The notes: generated from the sequence alone by a model not told the origin. DNA of 40,008 nt from Treponema sp. (GCA_022510905.1 JAFLSN010000022.1:1-40008), one strand, 5' to 3'; positions 17,380 through 26,138 are shown, counted from the first letter of the stretch. Numbers and translations: made by a program.

Positions 17380-17433
17380 GCAAGAGTTTTGTCCGCGCCC
17401 ACAACCTCCGGGACGCAGAGCCTCATGCTGCCC
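17380..17433. repeat. 54-bp direct repeat, left copy
   Basis: This segment matches 19675-19728 without gaps at 47 of 54 positions by my count, including the run GTCCGCGCCCACAAC and the run AGCCTCATGCTGCCC. The two copies flank the lipoprotein gene, the hypothetical gene and the 41-bp array. Confidence 0.75.
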
Positions 17434-17523
17434 TGGCAGTGCTCTTCGTACTCCGGCCTGTACCAGTCTGGTATTCTCTGGGTGTGCCGCGCGGCTTTCA
17501 TCGGGCTTTTTGCCACCGCGCAT

Positions 17524-17551
17524 AAAAAAGCCGCCCGCATGTGCGGACGGC
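17524..17551 (-). terminator. Rho-independent terminator of the lipoprotein gene
   Basis: On the minus strand the stem GCCGTCCGC pairs with GCGGGCGGC around a small loop, with one mismatch, and is followed directly by six T residues (17524-17529). It sits about 30 nt after the lipoprotein stop codon. Confidence 0.75.
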
Positions 17552-17581
17552 TCGCCGTGCTGGGCGTTGACTTAAATTGTA

Positions 17582-18079
17582 TTATTCAATAACTATTTTC
17601 AGACCAGTAACTCTATATTCATCAGACGCATCATCATATTCAATGACGCCGGTTACTTTTGACGATTTTGTGATAGTCACGTCTCCGAGAGAAGCCCCCT
17701 GTGTCACAGCACAGATAAGCGCTGTAGGTTTTTCCCCAGCAAACTTATCATGGTCATAGTCCCAAGTACCTTCTACAGTCTTATCTTCATATGCGCTTAA
17801 CTTAAGAGTAAATTTGCAGGTGTCTGGATCTGGAGTTTCGTTGCCAAAGTCGTACACATAAAGCGCACCACTAGTCAATGAAAGATCCCCGGAATTTTTC
17901 AAGGCAAAATAACCTACGCTGTCATAACTAGAACCTCTACGTTCAAAATCAAGAGTAAGTTTGCCGCCTTTGCTTTCATTGCCGCCATCATCGCTGCACG
18001 AGACAAGAGCCCCCCATGATGCAAGCAGCACTGCCGCCGTCAGCAGGAACGCTAGTTTTTTACCGAACATCTTTTCCAT
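17582..18079 (-). CDS. Small hypothetical lipoprotein
   Basis: The 165-residue protein has a classic lipoprotein signal: a KK-containing n-region, a hydrophobic core at 9-24 and the lipobox LVSC with Cys28 as the lipidation site. The mature part is acidic (SDDGGNES start) and rich in beta-forming residues, with a Tyr/Asp-rich middle (YVYDFGNETPDPD). I do not recognise a family. The ATG at 18079 follows AAGGAGAAA; an ATG three codons in is an alternative. Its GC content is visibly lower than that of its neighbours. It has its own terminator and follows the hypothetical gene at 18150-18863 by 70 nt, so the two may be cotranscribed. It probably sits at the cell envelope; the role is unknown. Confidence 0.78.
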   Translation of the reverse strand: MEKMFGKKLAFLLTAAVLLASWGALVSCSDDGGNESKGGKLTLDFERRGSSYDSVGYFALKNSGDLSLTSGALYVYDFGNETPDPDTCKFTLKLSAYEDKTVEGTWDYDHDKFAGEKPTALICAVTQGASLGDVTITKSSKVTGVIEYDDASDEYRVTGLKIVIE

Positions 18080-18149
18080 GATGTTTCTCCTTTTTCATCC
18101 GCAGATGATTGATTTATTTGCACACAGGGCAACGCCCCGCGTTTGTGCC

Positions 18150-18863
18150 TTATTTCCCCGCGCGCTTTGCAACGGTGTCGTTGGCGCTCTTGATGTTCGC
18201 CGCAATCGCCGAGATGAAAGGCGCGTAGCCGTCCATGGCCGCCACGATGTTTAGGTACGGCACGATGCTGTCGTTGATGAGCGATATGAGCGGCTTTTTG
18301 AGCGAGCTTGCCGACTCTCCCTTGCCCGCTTTTGCCTTGATATAGCCGTCATGCGAGGTTGCAAACTCATCCTGCGCCACACGCAGAGAGGCGACCAGCT
18401 CCGCCACGCCCGAAAGAGCCTTGATGTTCGCGCCGATTTTCTCCGCGCCCAGATCCTCCAGGAGCGACTCCGTGAGGGCGGTCTGCTCTGCGTAGCCCTT
18501 GCTCGTCATGCCTCGTCCGTATTTTTCGAGTACCGCGCACACAACGTCTGCCGCAGACTTGACCTCCGCGAAAGGGCTTGCCGTGTAGCCGCCCGCAAGC
18601 GTGAACAGGTCGCGCGTAACCCCGTCGCGCTTTGAGTCCGCCTCGTCCAGATTGGACAGTACCGCGTCCTGCTTGATTGCCGTGGTGTTTCGCGCACTCA
18701 AGTCCGTAAGCTGCGCGAACTGCCTTTTCAGCACCGCGTCCTTGGCCACCACCGTAGCCACGCTCCCGCACGCCTCGGCATAGGCTCTCTCCATTGCGTC
18801 GGACAGCGCGTCAAGCTCCGTAACGCGAAGCCCCCTGCTTGTAAGTTTTGTAACTTTATCCAT
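18150..18863 (-). CDS. Hypothetical alpha-helical protein (possibly DUF6261-like)
   Basis: This is a 237-residue, mostly helical protein without a signal peptide or membrane segment. It opens with TKLTSRGLRVTELDALSDAM, contains several Asp/Lys/Ala helices, and ends with an Ala-rich stretch (ANIKSANDTVAKRAGK). It resembles the uncharacterised DUF6261-type proteins in length and opening, but I hold that only loosely. The ATG at 18863 is preferred because of the strong GGAGGAG ribosome site 5 nt upstream. The reading frame stays open for another 197 codons to 19454, but only because the upstream tandem repeat has no stop codons. The gene therefore begins about 55 bp downstream of the 41-bp array, which occupies its promoter region. 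No function can be given. Confidence 0.72.
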   Translation of the reverse strand: MDKVTKLTSRGLRVTELDALSDAMERAYAEACGSVATVVAKDAVLKRQFAQLTDLSARNTTAIKQDAVLSNLDEADSKRDGVTRDLFTLAGGYTASPFAEVKSAADVVCAVLEKYGRGMTSKGYAEQTALTESLLEDLGAEKIGANIKALSGVAELVASLRVAQDEFATSHDGYIKAKAGKGESASSLKKPLISLINDSIVPYLNIVAAMDGYAPFISAIAANIKSANDTVAKRAGK

Positions 18864-18918
18864 GCGACTCCTCCTGCAGTTCAGTGCATTTTTTTGGATT
18901 GACGAAGACAAACGTCCG

Positions 18919-19468
18919 TTTTTGCCCAAAACGCGCCGGGAAAGCCGAGTGCGGGCGCACTTTTGCCCAAAACGCGCCGGGGAAGCCGAGTGCAAGCGCA
19001 CTTTTGCCCAAAACGCGCCGGGGAAGCCGAGTGCGGGCGCACTTTTGCCCAAAACGCGCCGGGGAAGCCGAGTGCGGGCGCACTTTTGCCCAAAACGCGC
19101 CGGGGAAGCCGAGTGCGGGCGCACTTTTGCCCAAAACGCGCCGGGGAAGCCGAGTGCGGGCGCACTTTTGCCCAAAACGCGCTGGGGAAGCCGAGTGCGG
19201 GTGCACTTTTGCCCAAAACGCGCCGGGGAAGCCGAGTGCGGGTGCACTTTTGCCCAAAACGCGCTGGGGAAGCCGAGTGCGGGCGCATTTTTGCCCAAAA
19301 CGCACTGGGGAAGCCGAGTGCGGGCGCACTTTTGCCCAAAACGCGCCGGGGAAGGCGAGTGCGGGCGCACTTTTGCCCAAAACGCGCTGGGAAAGCCGAG
19401 TGCAAGCGCACGAAGACCCAAAATGCGCCAAGAAAGCAAAATGCTGACGCACAAAGCCCAAAAAGGTG
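18919..19468 (-). repeat. 41-bp tandem array, 12 clear units plus degenerate edges
   Basis: Units start with CGCGCC/TGGG at 18932 and recur every 41 bp to 19383, followed by a degenerate thirteenth unit. A typical unit (plus strand) contains CCGGGGAAGCCGAGTGCGGG then CGCACTTTTGCCCAAAACG. Units differ by a few point changes (for example CGCTGGGG, GTGCAC, GAAGGCGAG). The unit lacks stop codons in all six frames, so long artificial reading frames run through it on both strands. The outermost right unit carries GAAGACCCAAAA, nearer to the 42-bp family at 31641. I treat it as non-coding, 5' to the gene at 18863. Confidence 0.95.
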
Positions 19469-19674
19469 TGCGGACTGGCAGTTTATGAGATATTGGTGAT
19501 GTAACGGCTGCTGTTTTTAAGTTTGTGTATGAGGTTATACTATATATATGACAGGGGGGGTAATTTTCGCAAGCCGCGCGTCATTCTAGCGGAACTGGAA
19601 GGGGCGGAAAAAACTGCTTGCTGTGCGCGTATACTGCTCATTATCATTATTCTATATGATAAAGCATGTCCAGC

Positions 19675-19728
19675 GCAAGGGGTGTGTCCGCGCCCACAAC
19701 TTACAGGACGCATAGCCTCATGCTGCCC
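19675..19728. repeat. 54-bp direct repeat, right copy
   Basis: The partner is 17380-17433, in the same orientation and gap-free, with 47 of 54 positions identical by my count. The distance between copies is 2295 bp. Confidence 0.75.
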
Positions 19729-19758
19729 CTCGTTCTCGCGCCAGAGGAGCCAGCTGCC

Positions 19759-19845
19759 GATTCGTGCGGAGAGGGTACATGCCGTGATTCTGCGCCGGGG
19801 CACCTGGCCCGGTTGCTTAGGCCGTGTTTTGCGCCTGGGTGTCCT
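19759..19845 (+). repeat. Dispersed intergenic repeat, copy 2
   Basis: GATTCGTGCGGAGAGGGTAC followed by ATGCCGTGATTCTGCG aligns with GATTCGCGCGGAAAAGGTAC and ATGCCGTGCTCCTGCG at 28973. Similarity continues more weakly for about 50 bases. Confidence 0.5.
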
Positions 19846-20053
19846 GTTTGTTTGTGGGTTTGTACGGCGGCTCGTGTGCAAGGAAGGGCGGTTTCGGTGG
19901 TTCGGGAAAAAGCTTGAGGGGAGCCATGGCTGCGGGGATTCCTTCAGCTTTTGCCATGACTGGAGCACGCCAGAGCCGCTGCATCTTGCGGGTTTTTCCG
20001 CGATGCCCGCTTGTTGCTTTGTTTTGCGTTGCGTTGGAAGGCTTTCCCTCTGC

Positions 20054-21940
20054 TTATTCCCAGCCGAATGTGGCGGGCGGTTTGTTGGTCAGGTCAAAGA
20101 AGATTGCGTCGGTACAGGGGAGCGCGGCGATTTCTGCCACGATTTCTTTGAGCAGGTCTTGTGGAATCTGCGCAAAGCGCGCTGTCATCACATCTTCCGA
20201 GCACAGCGGGCGCAGGACAAAACTGCACCGTTCTGGCGTTGAGGCATACGGCAGATTTATCGTGAGGTGCTGGAAGATTTTCTGGTACCAGCCGCTCTTG
20301 TGCAGGGCCGTAAGCATTATGTCGTCGGCTTCCCGTGTCTGGTCAAGGCGGTGCCGGTCGCAGAAGCCCGGTTGCAGCCGCATTTCGCTGTGAGAAACCG
20401 CCGGGTTCTGCCACAGCTGGATGATGCAGCGGTTCAGGCTCCTTGTGCTGTTTGTGATTGCGCTGGAGGCTGCTTCAAGCTTTTCCCATTTTTTGGGCAG
20501 GTGGAAAGCGCCGCCCTCTTCGGCTCCAAAGCGCAGCACGGCGGGAAATCGGTATGTGCGGAAATCTCCCTGCACCCCCACGGAGCGCACCGGAAGCACG
20601 TATTTTTCTAGCAGCTGCGTGCAGTGTTCGCAGAACATGTCCAGCTTGACTTCTGAAAGCTCGGCTCGTGCCTCTTCAAATTCTGCCATGTCCTGGTTTC
20701 CCATGGTGCCGTTGCTGCACAGCACATTGATGGAAAGTCCCGGCCCTGGAAATGGGTGGCGCATCACAAGCTCGTCTTCAAGGCCCAGCTTTTTTCCGAT
20801 TACACGCACTTCATCTTTATACAGATCTTTGAGCGGTTCGATTATGAGTCCCTGCTCAATCAGTTTCTGGATGCCGTCAACCCTGTTGTGGTGGGTCTTT
20901 ATTACTCTTGAATTTTTGGTTCCGCCACTTTCGATGATGTCCGGGTAGAGTGTACCCTGCGCAAGAAGCCACTTGGTCTCGTCAAGGTTCTGGCGGGCCA
21001 CCACATCGTTCCGCACGGAAATAAACTGTTCGCCCACTGCCATGCGTTTTTTTTGCGGGTCGGTCAGGCCGGACACTGCCTTCAGAAAAGCTTCGCTCGC
21101 GTCTTCAACGATGAAGTTTGTAAATCCGTGCGCCCGATATGCGGCTGCCACCTGCGCGCTTTCATTCTTGCGCATAAAGCCGTTGTCAATGTGCAGGCCA
21201 AGCACACGTTCTTGTCCGAGCGCTTTGTTGAGCAGGGCGAACGCAACTGTACTGTCAACGCCTCCGCTCAAAAATAGCAGCACGTTTTTGTTTTTGGCCT
21301 GCGTTTTGATTTCCGAAAGGATATGGGAAAGCACGGTGTCTTCGTCCCAGTTTTTTTTCATGCCGCATATGCCGTGCGCGAAATTTTCAAGGATTCGGTT
21401 TCCTTCAAGCGTGTCTTTGACTTCGCAGTGGCATTGCAGGCTGAACCTTTTGCGCTGCATGTCCTGCACGGCGGCGTAGGGGCAGTCTGCGGTTGTGCCG
21501 ATGACCGTAAAGCCGGGTGCAAGCGAAAGCACCGCGTCCTGGTGGCTCATCCACACCTGCGTGCTGTCGCTGATTCCTGAAAGCAGCGGCGAGTTTGCAC
21601 CCTCTGCGGTCTTTGAAAGCTGTGCGATACCGAATTCTCCTACGGGAGCTTTTCCGACGCGGGCACCGTAGTGCTGGGCCATAAGATGGTGGCCGTAGCA
21701 CAGTCCCAGCACGGGAATGTCAGTGTCAAGCAGCGCGGTGTTAAAATCCGGCACATGCTCTTCGTATACGCTCGCGGGGCCGCCGCTCAAAACAAGTCCT
21801 TTTGCATCTGCAAGTGCAGACACGCCAACCGAGGGCAATGCGATTTCAGCATAGTAGCCCATCATGCGAAGCCGCTTGGCAATCAGGTGCGCATATTGCG
21901 AACCGAAATCCAGCACAACGATTTTGTCTTTGTTTACCAT
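20054..21940 (-). CDS. guaA: GMP synthase (glutamine-hydrolysing)
   Basis: GuaA converts XMP to GMP using glutamine and ATP. The start ATG at 21940 follows AAAAAGGAGC, giving 628 residues, about 100 more than the common bacterial form. The class I glutamine amidotransferase domain has the nucleophile Cys81 in LGLCYGHH and the His-Glu pair in QCHCEV, where the usual form is HPE. The ATP pyrophosphatase domain has the PP-loop LFLSGGVDST near residue 222. The C-terminal dimerisation domain contains PFPGPGLS and ends with TNKPPATFGWE, so it is complete; the extra length lies within this last domain, as in the longer GuaA forms. It is 61 nt downstream of pyrG and probably cotranscribed, joining two nucleotide amidotransferases. 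Confidence 0.94.
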   Translation of the reverse strand: MVNKDKIVVLDFGSQYAHLIAKRLRMMGYYAEIALPSVGVSALADAKGLVLSGGPASVYEEHVPDFNTALLDTDIPVLGLCYGHHLMAQHYGARVGKAPVGEFGIAQLSKTAEGANSPLLSGISDSTQVWMSHQDAVLSLAPGFTVIGTTADCPYAAVQDMQRKRFSLQCHCEVKDTLEGNRILENFAHGICGMKKNWDEDTVLSHILSEIKTQAKNKNVLLFLSGGVDSTVAFALLNKALGQERVLGLHIDNGFMRKNESAQVAAAYRAHGFTNFIVEDASEAFLKAVSGLTDPQKKRMAVGEQFISVRNDVVARQNLDETKWLLAQGTLYPDIIESGGTKNSRVIKTHHNRVDGIQKLIEQGLIIEPLKDLYKDEVRVIGKKLGLEDELVMRHPFPGPGLSINVLCSNGTMGNQDMAEFEEARAELSEVKLDMFCEHCTQLLEKYVLPVRSVGVQGDFRTYRFPAVLRFGAEEGGAFHLPKKWEKLEAASSAITNSTRSLNRCIIQLWQNPAVSHSEMRLQPGFCDRHRLDQTREADDIMLTALHKSGWYQKIFQHLTINLPYASTPERCSFVLRPLCSEDVMTARFAQIPQDLLKEIVAEIAALPCTDAIFFDLTNKPPATFGWE

Positions 21941-22001
21941 GGCGGTTGCTCCTTTTTGTTGGTTCATGCGCAAACGGTCTGTACCGTGTTTCTGCCTTGT
22001 T

Positions 22002-23645
22002 TCAGGTGTTGCCGTCTTCTGCACATTGAAGGGGATCGGCCCGCGTGCCCTTGTATGCAACGCTTGCGGCGATAAAATCCCTGAACAGTGGACCTGCCTT
22101 GTTCGGCCGGCTCTTGAACTCAGGATGGAACTGGGCGCCTAGCATCCACGGATGGTTTGGCGCTTCCACGATTTCAACAAGATTCCGTTCTGGATTTACG
22201 CCCGCAACCACCAGACCCGCGCGTTCGAGATCCGCACGGTATGTGTTGTTGAACTCGTAGCGGTGGCGGTGGCGCTCCCAGACAATATCGGTGCCGTATG
22301 CCTTTTTTGCAAGCGTTTCTGGACTGACGGCGCAGGCGAATTTTCCCAGCCTGAGTGTGCCGCCAAGGATTTTTCCGTTTTGATCCGGCATAAGATCGAT
22401 TACAGGATGCGCGGTGCTTTTCTCGATTTCGGTGGAATGGGCGTCGCTCCAGCCCAGCACATTCCGTGCGTATTCAATCACCATGATCTGCATGCCAAGG
22501 CATATGCCAAAATAAGGAACGCCATTCGCGCGCGCGAAGTGTGCGGTGCGGATCATGCCCTCGATGCCGCGCGAACCAAATCCGCCTGGCACGATGATTC
22601 CGTCTGCATTTTTGAGCCGTTCTTCCGCGGCCTCGTCTGTGGCCAGATTTTCGCTGTCTATCCAATCTATGGCCACTTCCGTTTCGTTTGCGATGCCGCC
22701 GTGCGTGAGGCTTTCCACCACGGAAAGGTATGCGTCGTGCAGTTCGATATATTTTCCAACCAGGGCGATAGTGACATGCTGCTTCGGGTGCTCAAAAACG
22801 TGCACCATCTTTGCCCAGTCTGCAAGTTTTGTGGAAGTGCCTGAGATTCCGAGCGTTTTGCATACCGCGTCGCCAAGCCCTTCATTTTCCATGTTGAGCG
22901 GAACTTCGTATATGCTTTTTGCGTTTAGATTTTGAATCACGCAGTCTGTGTCAACATTGCAGAACAGGGCCAGTTTTTCGCGTGTGGCATCGTCGATCGG
23001 AGTCTCGGTTCTGAGCATGAGTATGTCAGGCTGAATGCCGAGCGCCTGCAGTTCTTTTACGGAATGCTGCGTGGGTTTTGTTTTGAGCGCATGTGCTTTT
23101 TTCATGCATGGAACGAGCGTAAGGTGGATGTAGCAGCAGTTTTCCTCTCCAACTTCATACTTCATCTGCCGGATGCATTCAATGAACGGAAGCGACTCGA
23201 TGTCGCCAACTGTGCCGCCTATTTCAGTTATGATAACATCGGCGTTTGTTTCTGTGGTGGAAAGCATCATGCGGCGGAATATCTCTTCGGTTATGTTTGG
23301 AATTACCTGTACTGTGCCGCCGTTGTAGCCTCCTTCGCGCTCACGGTTCAGCACTGTGAGGTAAACGCGCCCCGCCGTTGTGTTTGAGCTCTGCGAAAGC
23401 GTGGCATCTGTAAAGCGTTCATAGTGGCCAAGGTCGAGGTCTGTTTCTGCGCCGTCGTCGGTCACGAACACTTCACCGTGCTGGAACGGATTCATGGTGC
23501 CGGGGTCGATGTTCAGGTACGGGTCGAATTTCTGGTTGACCACTTTGAGTCCCCTGCTTTTTAGAATGAGCCCCAGCGATGCGGCCGCGATTCCTTTTCC
23601 TAAACCGCTCACCACGCCACCGGTGATAAAGATGTATTTGGTCAT
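22002..23645 (-). CDS. pyrG: CTP synthase
   Basis: PyrG aminates UTP to CTP with glutamine and ATP. The 547-residue protein starts with the synthase-domain signature KYIFITGGVVSGLGKG and has EIGGTVGDIES near 147. It then has a class I glutaminase domain with the nucleophile Cys in FGICLGMQ near residue 390 and the catalytic His-Glu in QFHPEFKSRP near 515. The ATG at 23645 is preceded by TCTGGAG. Length and motifs are normal. It lies immediately upstream of guaA and downstream of the YihY-cNMP gene with a 89-nt gap. Confidence 0.97.
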   Translation of the reverse strand: MTKYIFITGGVVSGLGKGIAAASLGLILKSRGLKVVNQKFDPYLNIDPGTMNPFQHGEVFVTDDGAETDLDLGHYERFTDATLSQSSNTTAGRVYLTVLNREREGGYNGGTVQVIPNITEEIFRRMMLSTTETNADVIITEIGGTVGDIESLPFIECIRQMKYEVGEENCCYIHLTLVPCMKKAHALKTKPTQHSVKELQALGIQPDILMLRTETPIDDATREKLALFCNVDTDCVIQNLNAKSIYEVPLNMENEGLGDAVCKTLGISGTSTKLADWAKMVHVFEHPKQHVTIALVGKYIELHDAYLSVVESLTHGGIANETEVAIDWIDSENLATDEAAEERLKNADGIIVPGGFGSRGIEGMIRTAHFARANGVPYFGICLGMQIMVIEYARNVLGWSDAHSTEIEKSTAHPVIDLMPDQNGKILGGTLRLGKFACAVSPETLAKKAYGTDIVWERHRHRYEFNNTYRADLERAGLVVAGVNPERNLVEIVEAPNHPWMLGAQFHPEFKSRPNKAGPLFRDFIAASVAYKGTRADPLQCAEDGNT

Positions 23646-23734
23646 GCAAAACTCCAGACGGATAGCCGGCGCTTCCGCATTCCTGCCGTGCTAACAGGAT
23701 AGGATACGGATTTTCCGCGCAGATATGTTGTTGA

Positions 23735-25069
23735 TTATAGTGGATAATCTGTGCTTCGTCCATAAAATTTGGCAAAGTAGTCGCTGATTTGTGCAAGGGC
23801 TTTTTTTGCCACGGCAGGGTTGAGCTCAAAGAGGGAAAGAAAGGTCTGGCTTTTGATTTTGACCACCTGCACATCGGTATCGGCTCTTGCGTTTCCCCAG
23901 CGTTTTTGTGAGAGCAGGCATTCCCCCTCGCCAAAAAAAGCGCCGCGCTTTACACGGCTCATGTTTTCCTGGTCCGAAAGCTCCACGGTTCCGTCTACCA
24001 CATAAAACACCGCGTCGCCGTATTCACCCTGCCGGTATATGGTGCTTCCCTTTGGGCAGAATATCACTTGTTCGGCCTGCGAAGCCAGCAGAAAATCCGG
24101 GTGGATAAAAATGGAGCGTTTTATGGCCGAAATAAAATGCGCTTCTTTTCGGTCGGGCAGCAGGTAGAGTTGGCTTAAAAGCAGCGTGTCAAAAAACTGG
24201 CACACGAACAGGTACTGGGCAAAAAAGAGGAAGAGCACAAAGAAAAAATACACTTCAAGCAGCAGGACAATCACGCTTGAAAGCACCCCGTAGATTATGT
24301 TGTAGTTGTTTATGTTTATGAAGGCCATCATGATTTTTCTGAACAGCCAGAACACGGCGGTGTTCGCTGCCGCTGCGGCAATGCACAGGCTCCATGGCGG
24401 CCTTGTTCTGCTCCAGCCTTTGTAGCACACGAGCACGCACAAAAACAGTAGCGCAGTCGGCGCGAGGTTCGCGAGGCGTGTGCGAAATGCGTTTGAAAGG
24501 CCCGGGAAATGCGCGTCCATTGAGCCGAACATTTCAAGCTGGAAAATCGTCTTGCATGTGATGACCATGAACACGGTGGCCGATGTTACGATAATCAGCA
24601 GCGCCTCCCCTGCAAAAATCAGCAGCTGCCGCAGCACGGGGTGCGGGCTCGTCATCTGGCGGAACAGCTTGTTCATGCTGAAATTTACGGAGCTGAAAAA
24701 GCGCCGTGCCATCCACACGATGGCAAGCCCCATCACCGTCTCAAACACTGAAATGCCTTTCAGGTTTGCGATCAGCGCGGTGATATATTCAAGGTTGAAT
24801 GCGTCTGACAGGTACGAAGTCTGGCGGATAAGGGCGGTGATGGTTTCAGGTGAGGCATGCAGGATTTGCAGCACAATCACCAGAATCAGCATGACCACGG
24901 GAATGAACGAAAACAGGAAGCCGAACGCACAGGCCGAGGCATATGAAAACATGTCGTTGTCCATGTAAAAGAACAGCGTAAGGTAGAGCGACTGGAGCAC
25001 CGTGAACGGAGTGATTTTTCGCTGCTTGTGTGCGGCATGTCTTCTGCGGCGCCTGCCAGTCGCATTCAT
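23735..25069 (-). CDS. YihY/BrkB-family membrane protein fused to a cyclic-nucleotide-binding domain
   Basis: This is a 444-residue inner-membrane protein. An Arg/His-rich N-terminus (about 1-20) is followed by a YihY/BrkB region with about six hydrophobic helices (roughly 43-67, 104-122, 146-168, 205-220, 230-250 and 260-295). Residues about 330-440 are a cNMP-binding-type domain, with the pattern GSTIYRQGEYGDAVFYVVDG and FFGEGECLL. YihY proteins were once called RNase BN but are now regarded as membrane proteins of uncertain, possibly transport, function. The C-terminal domain suggests ligand control. It lies 18 nt after the PilZ gene and probably belongs to the PilZ-PilZ-YihY transcription unit. 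The start at 25069 lacks an obvious ribosome site, so it may depend on translation of the upstream gene. Confidence 0.86.
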   Translation of the reverse strand: MNATGRRRRRHAAHKQRKITPFTVLQSLYLTLFFYMDNDMFSYASACAFGFLFSFIPVVMLILVIVLQILHASPETITALIRQTSYLSDAFNLEYITALIANLKGISVFETVMGLAIVWMARRFFSSVNFSMNKLFRQMTSPHPVLRQLLIFAGEALLIIVTSATVFMVITCKTIFQLEMFGSMDAHFPGLSNAFRTRLANLAPTALLFLCVLVCYKGWSRTRPPWSLCIAAAAANTAVFWLFRKIMMAFININNYNIIYGVLSSVIVLLLEVYFFFVLFLFFAQYLFVCQFFDTLLLSQLYLLPDRKEAHFISAIKRSIFIHPDFLLASQAEQVIFCPKGSTIYRQGEYGDAVFYVVDGTVELSDQENMSRVKRGAFFGEGECLLSQKRWGNARADTDVQVVKIKSQTFLSLFELNPAVAKKALAQISDYFAKFYGRSTDYPL

Positions 25070-25087
25070 TTTGAATATGGATTGAGC

Positions 25088-26068
25088 CTAAAACAGGGAA
25101 GTAAACTGCCCGCTTTCGGACAGATGGCCGGCATCATGCGCGTTGGATTCCGTGGATTTTAAGTGGCCGCCATTCACCTGCGTTTCTGTGTCAGCTGCCT
25201 CGTTTTTGTCTGGAAGTGAAAGCAGTGCCGATTCCTTTGTGTAGTCCTGAGTGTCTTTTGGCATGTCGAGCACACTGTTCAAGAGCCTTTTCTGGAGCGT
25301 GCTGAACACATAGCTGCGGATTTTCTGTTTAATCGAAGCCTGCATGCCCGGCATGAAAAGGCACACCAGCATGTTTTCGTCTTTGTTTGGCTTTATTGCA
25401 AGCACAAGAAGGTCTACGGCGTACTGAACACCGTTCAAGGCGATGGTTGAACGGCGGAAGATGGTTTTTGGTTTGATTGATGTTATGTCCATGGACTGTT
25501 TGGTGGAACATGCTACGCCTACCGTGGAAATGTCAAAAACCTTCAGGACATACATCTTTCCTGAGACCGTTATGATAATCTGAACTTTTGTGTCACCGAC
25601 GCAGATGGCGCGCACATATTTGCGACGGCCCTTTGCGTTGTTTATTTTGAGCACGGAATTGATTGAATGCAGCACCAGCGTGCGGGACTCGGACACGTTG
25701 ATTATGCCGCCAGTCAGATCCGCATATTTCATGAACTTGTCGGTTATTTCTTTTTTGAGGCCGTGCGTCAAAAGCCCCACCAGCACATTTGAAAAGGCCT
25801 GGTCTTCCTTTAAAGAAAGCACGAAGTTCAGCCATGATTCATGAGGAAGCTGGTCGTCCACGTTGATGAACAGCATGGAGTCAGGGTAACGCTTCAGCAT
25901 TCCCTTTACGTCCCTGTAGTTTTCTATCGTGTAGATTTCGTATTCAGCTGCACGCAAATCACTGATGACAGGAAACAGCGATTCATGCGGATTTAGGAAA
26001 AATATCTTGCGCCCCCATACAGAGTGTGTATCCGATGACTGCGATGCTTCTACGTGCTGATCTGACAT
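25088..26068 (-). CDS. PilZ-domain protein (receiver-like N-terminus), copy 2
   Basis: A 326-residue cytosolic protein. Residues 18-130 (KIFFLNPHES start, LFINVDDQLP) resemble a receiver fold without the usual phosphorylation residues. The PilZ domain, residues about 146-245, has both c-di-GMP-binding signatures: RRKYVR (148-153) and DISTVG (179-184). The C-terminus is Ser/Thr/Glu-rich and probably flexible. It is a paralogue of the gene just upstream (26139-27026), sharing FFLNP, LFINVD, RR.YVRA, D.STVG and YVFSTLQK. The ATG at 26068 follows CAAGGAGCG. In spirochaetes PilZ proteins act in motility and virulence; the specific role here is unknown. Confidence 0.85.
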   Translation of the reverse strand: MSDQHVEASQSSDTHSVWGRKIFFLNPHESLFPVISDLRAAEYEIYTIENYRDVKGMLKRYPDSMLFINVDDQLPHESWLNFVLSLKEDQAFSNVLVGLLTHGLKKEITDKFMKYADLTGGIINVSESRTLVLHSINSVLKINNAKGRRKYVRAICVGDTKVQIIITVSGKMYVLKVFDISTVGVACSTKQSMDITSIKPKTIFRRSTIALNGVQYAVDLLVLAIKPNKDENMLVCLFMPGMQASIKQKIRSYVFSTLQKRLLNSVLDMPKDTQDYTKESALLSLPDKNEAADTETQVNGGHLKSTESNAHDAGHLSESGQFTSLF

Positions 26069-26138
26069 GAACGCTCCTTGCTTGCTTCCATTGGTGTGGT
26101 TTCAAATAAATGATAAAAAAGTGGGGAGATGATGCATT

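Larger units (their letters stand above)
19469..20053. other. Intergenic region with direct repeat, dispersed repeat and G-tract
   Basis: There is no supportable gene here. It contains a TATA-rich stretch (TTATACTATATATATG, 19535-19550) followed by a run of seven G (19554-19560), the right copy of the 54-bp direct repeat (19675-19728) and a copy of the dispersed intergenic repeat (19759-19845). It ends at the guaA stop codon. Confidence 0.55.

Noticed and set aside
18919..19468. The 41-bp array as a CRISPR array
   Set aside because: The units are contiguous and similar along their whole length, with no variable spacers, and no cas genes are nearby.
18862..19499. Plus-strand reading frames of 178-208 codons rich in FAQNAPGKPSAG-type repeats
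   Set aside because: All three frames on each strand are open through the 41-bp array, as expected from a stop-free unit. The frames have no independent start signals.
19523..20242. A 239-codon plus-strand frame crossing the guaA 3' end
   Set aside because: It is antisense to guaA, includes repeat sequence, and has no domain I recognise; its start precedes the G-tract without a ribosome site.
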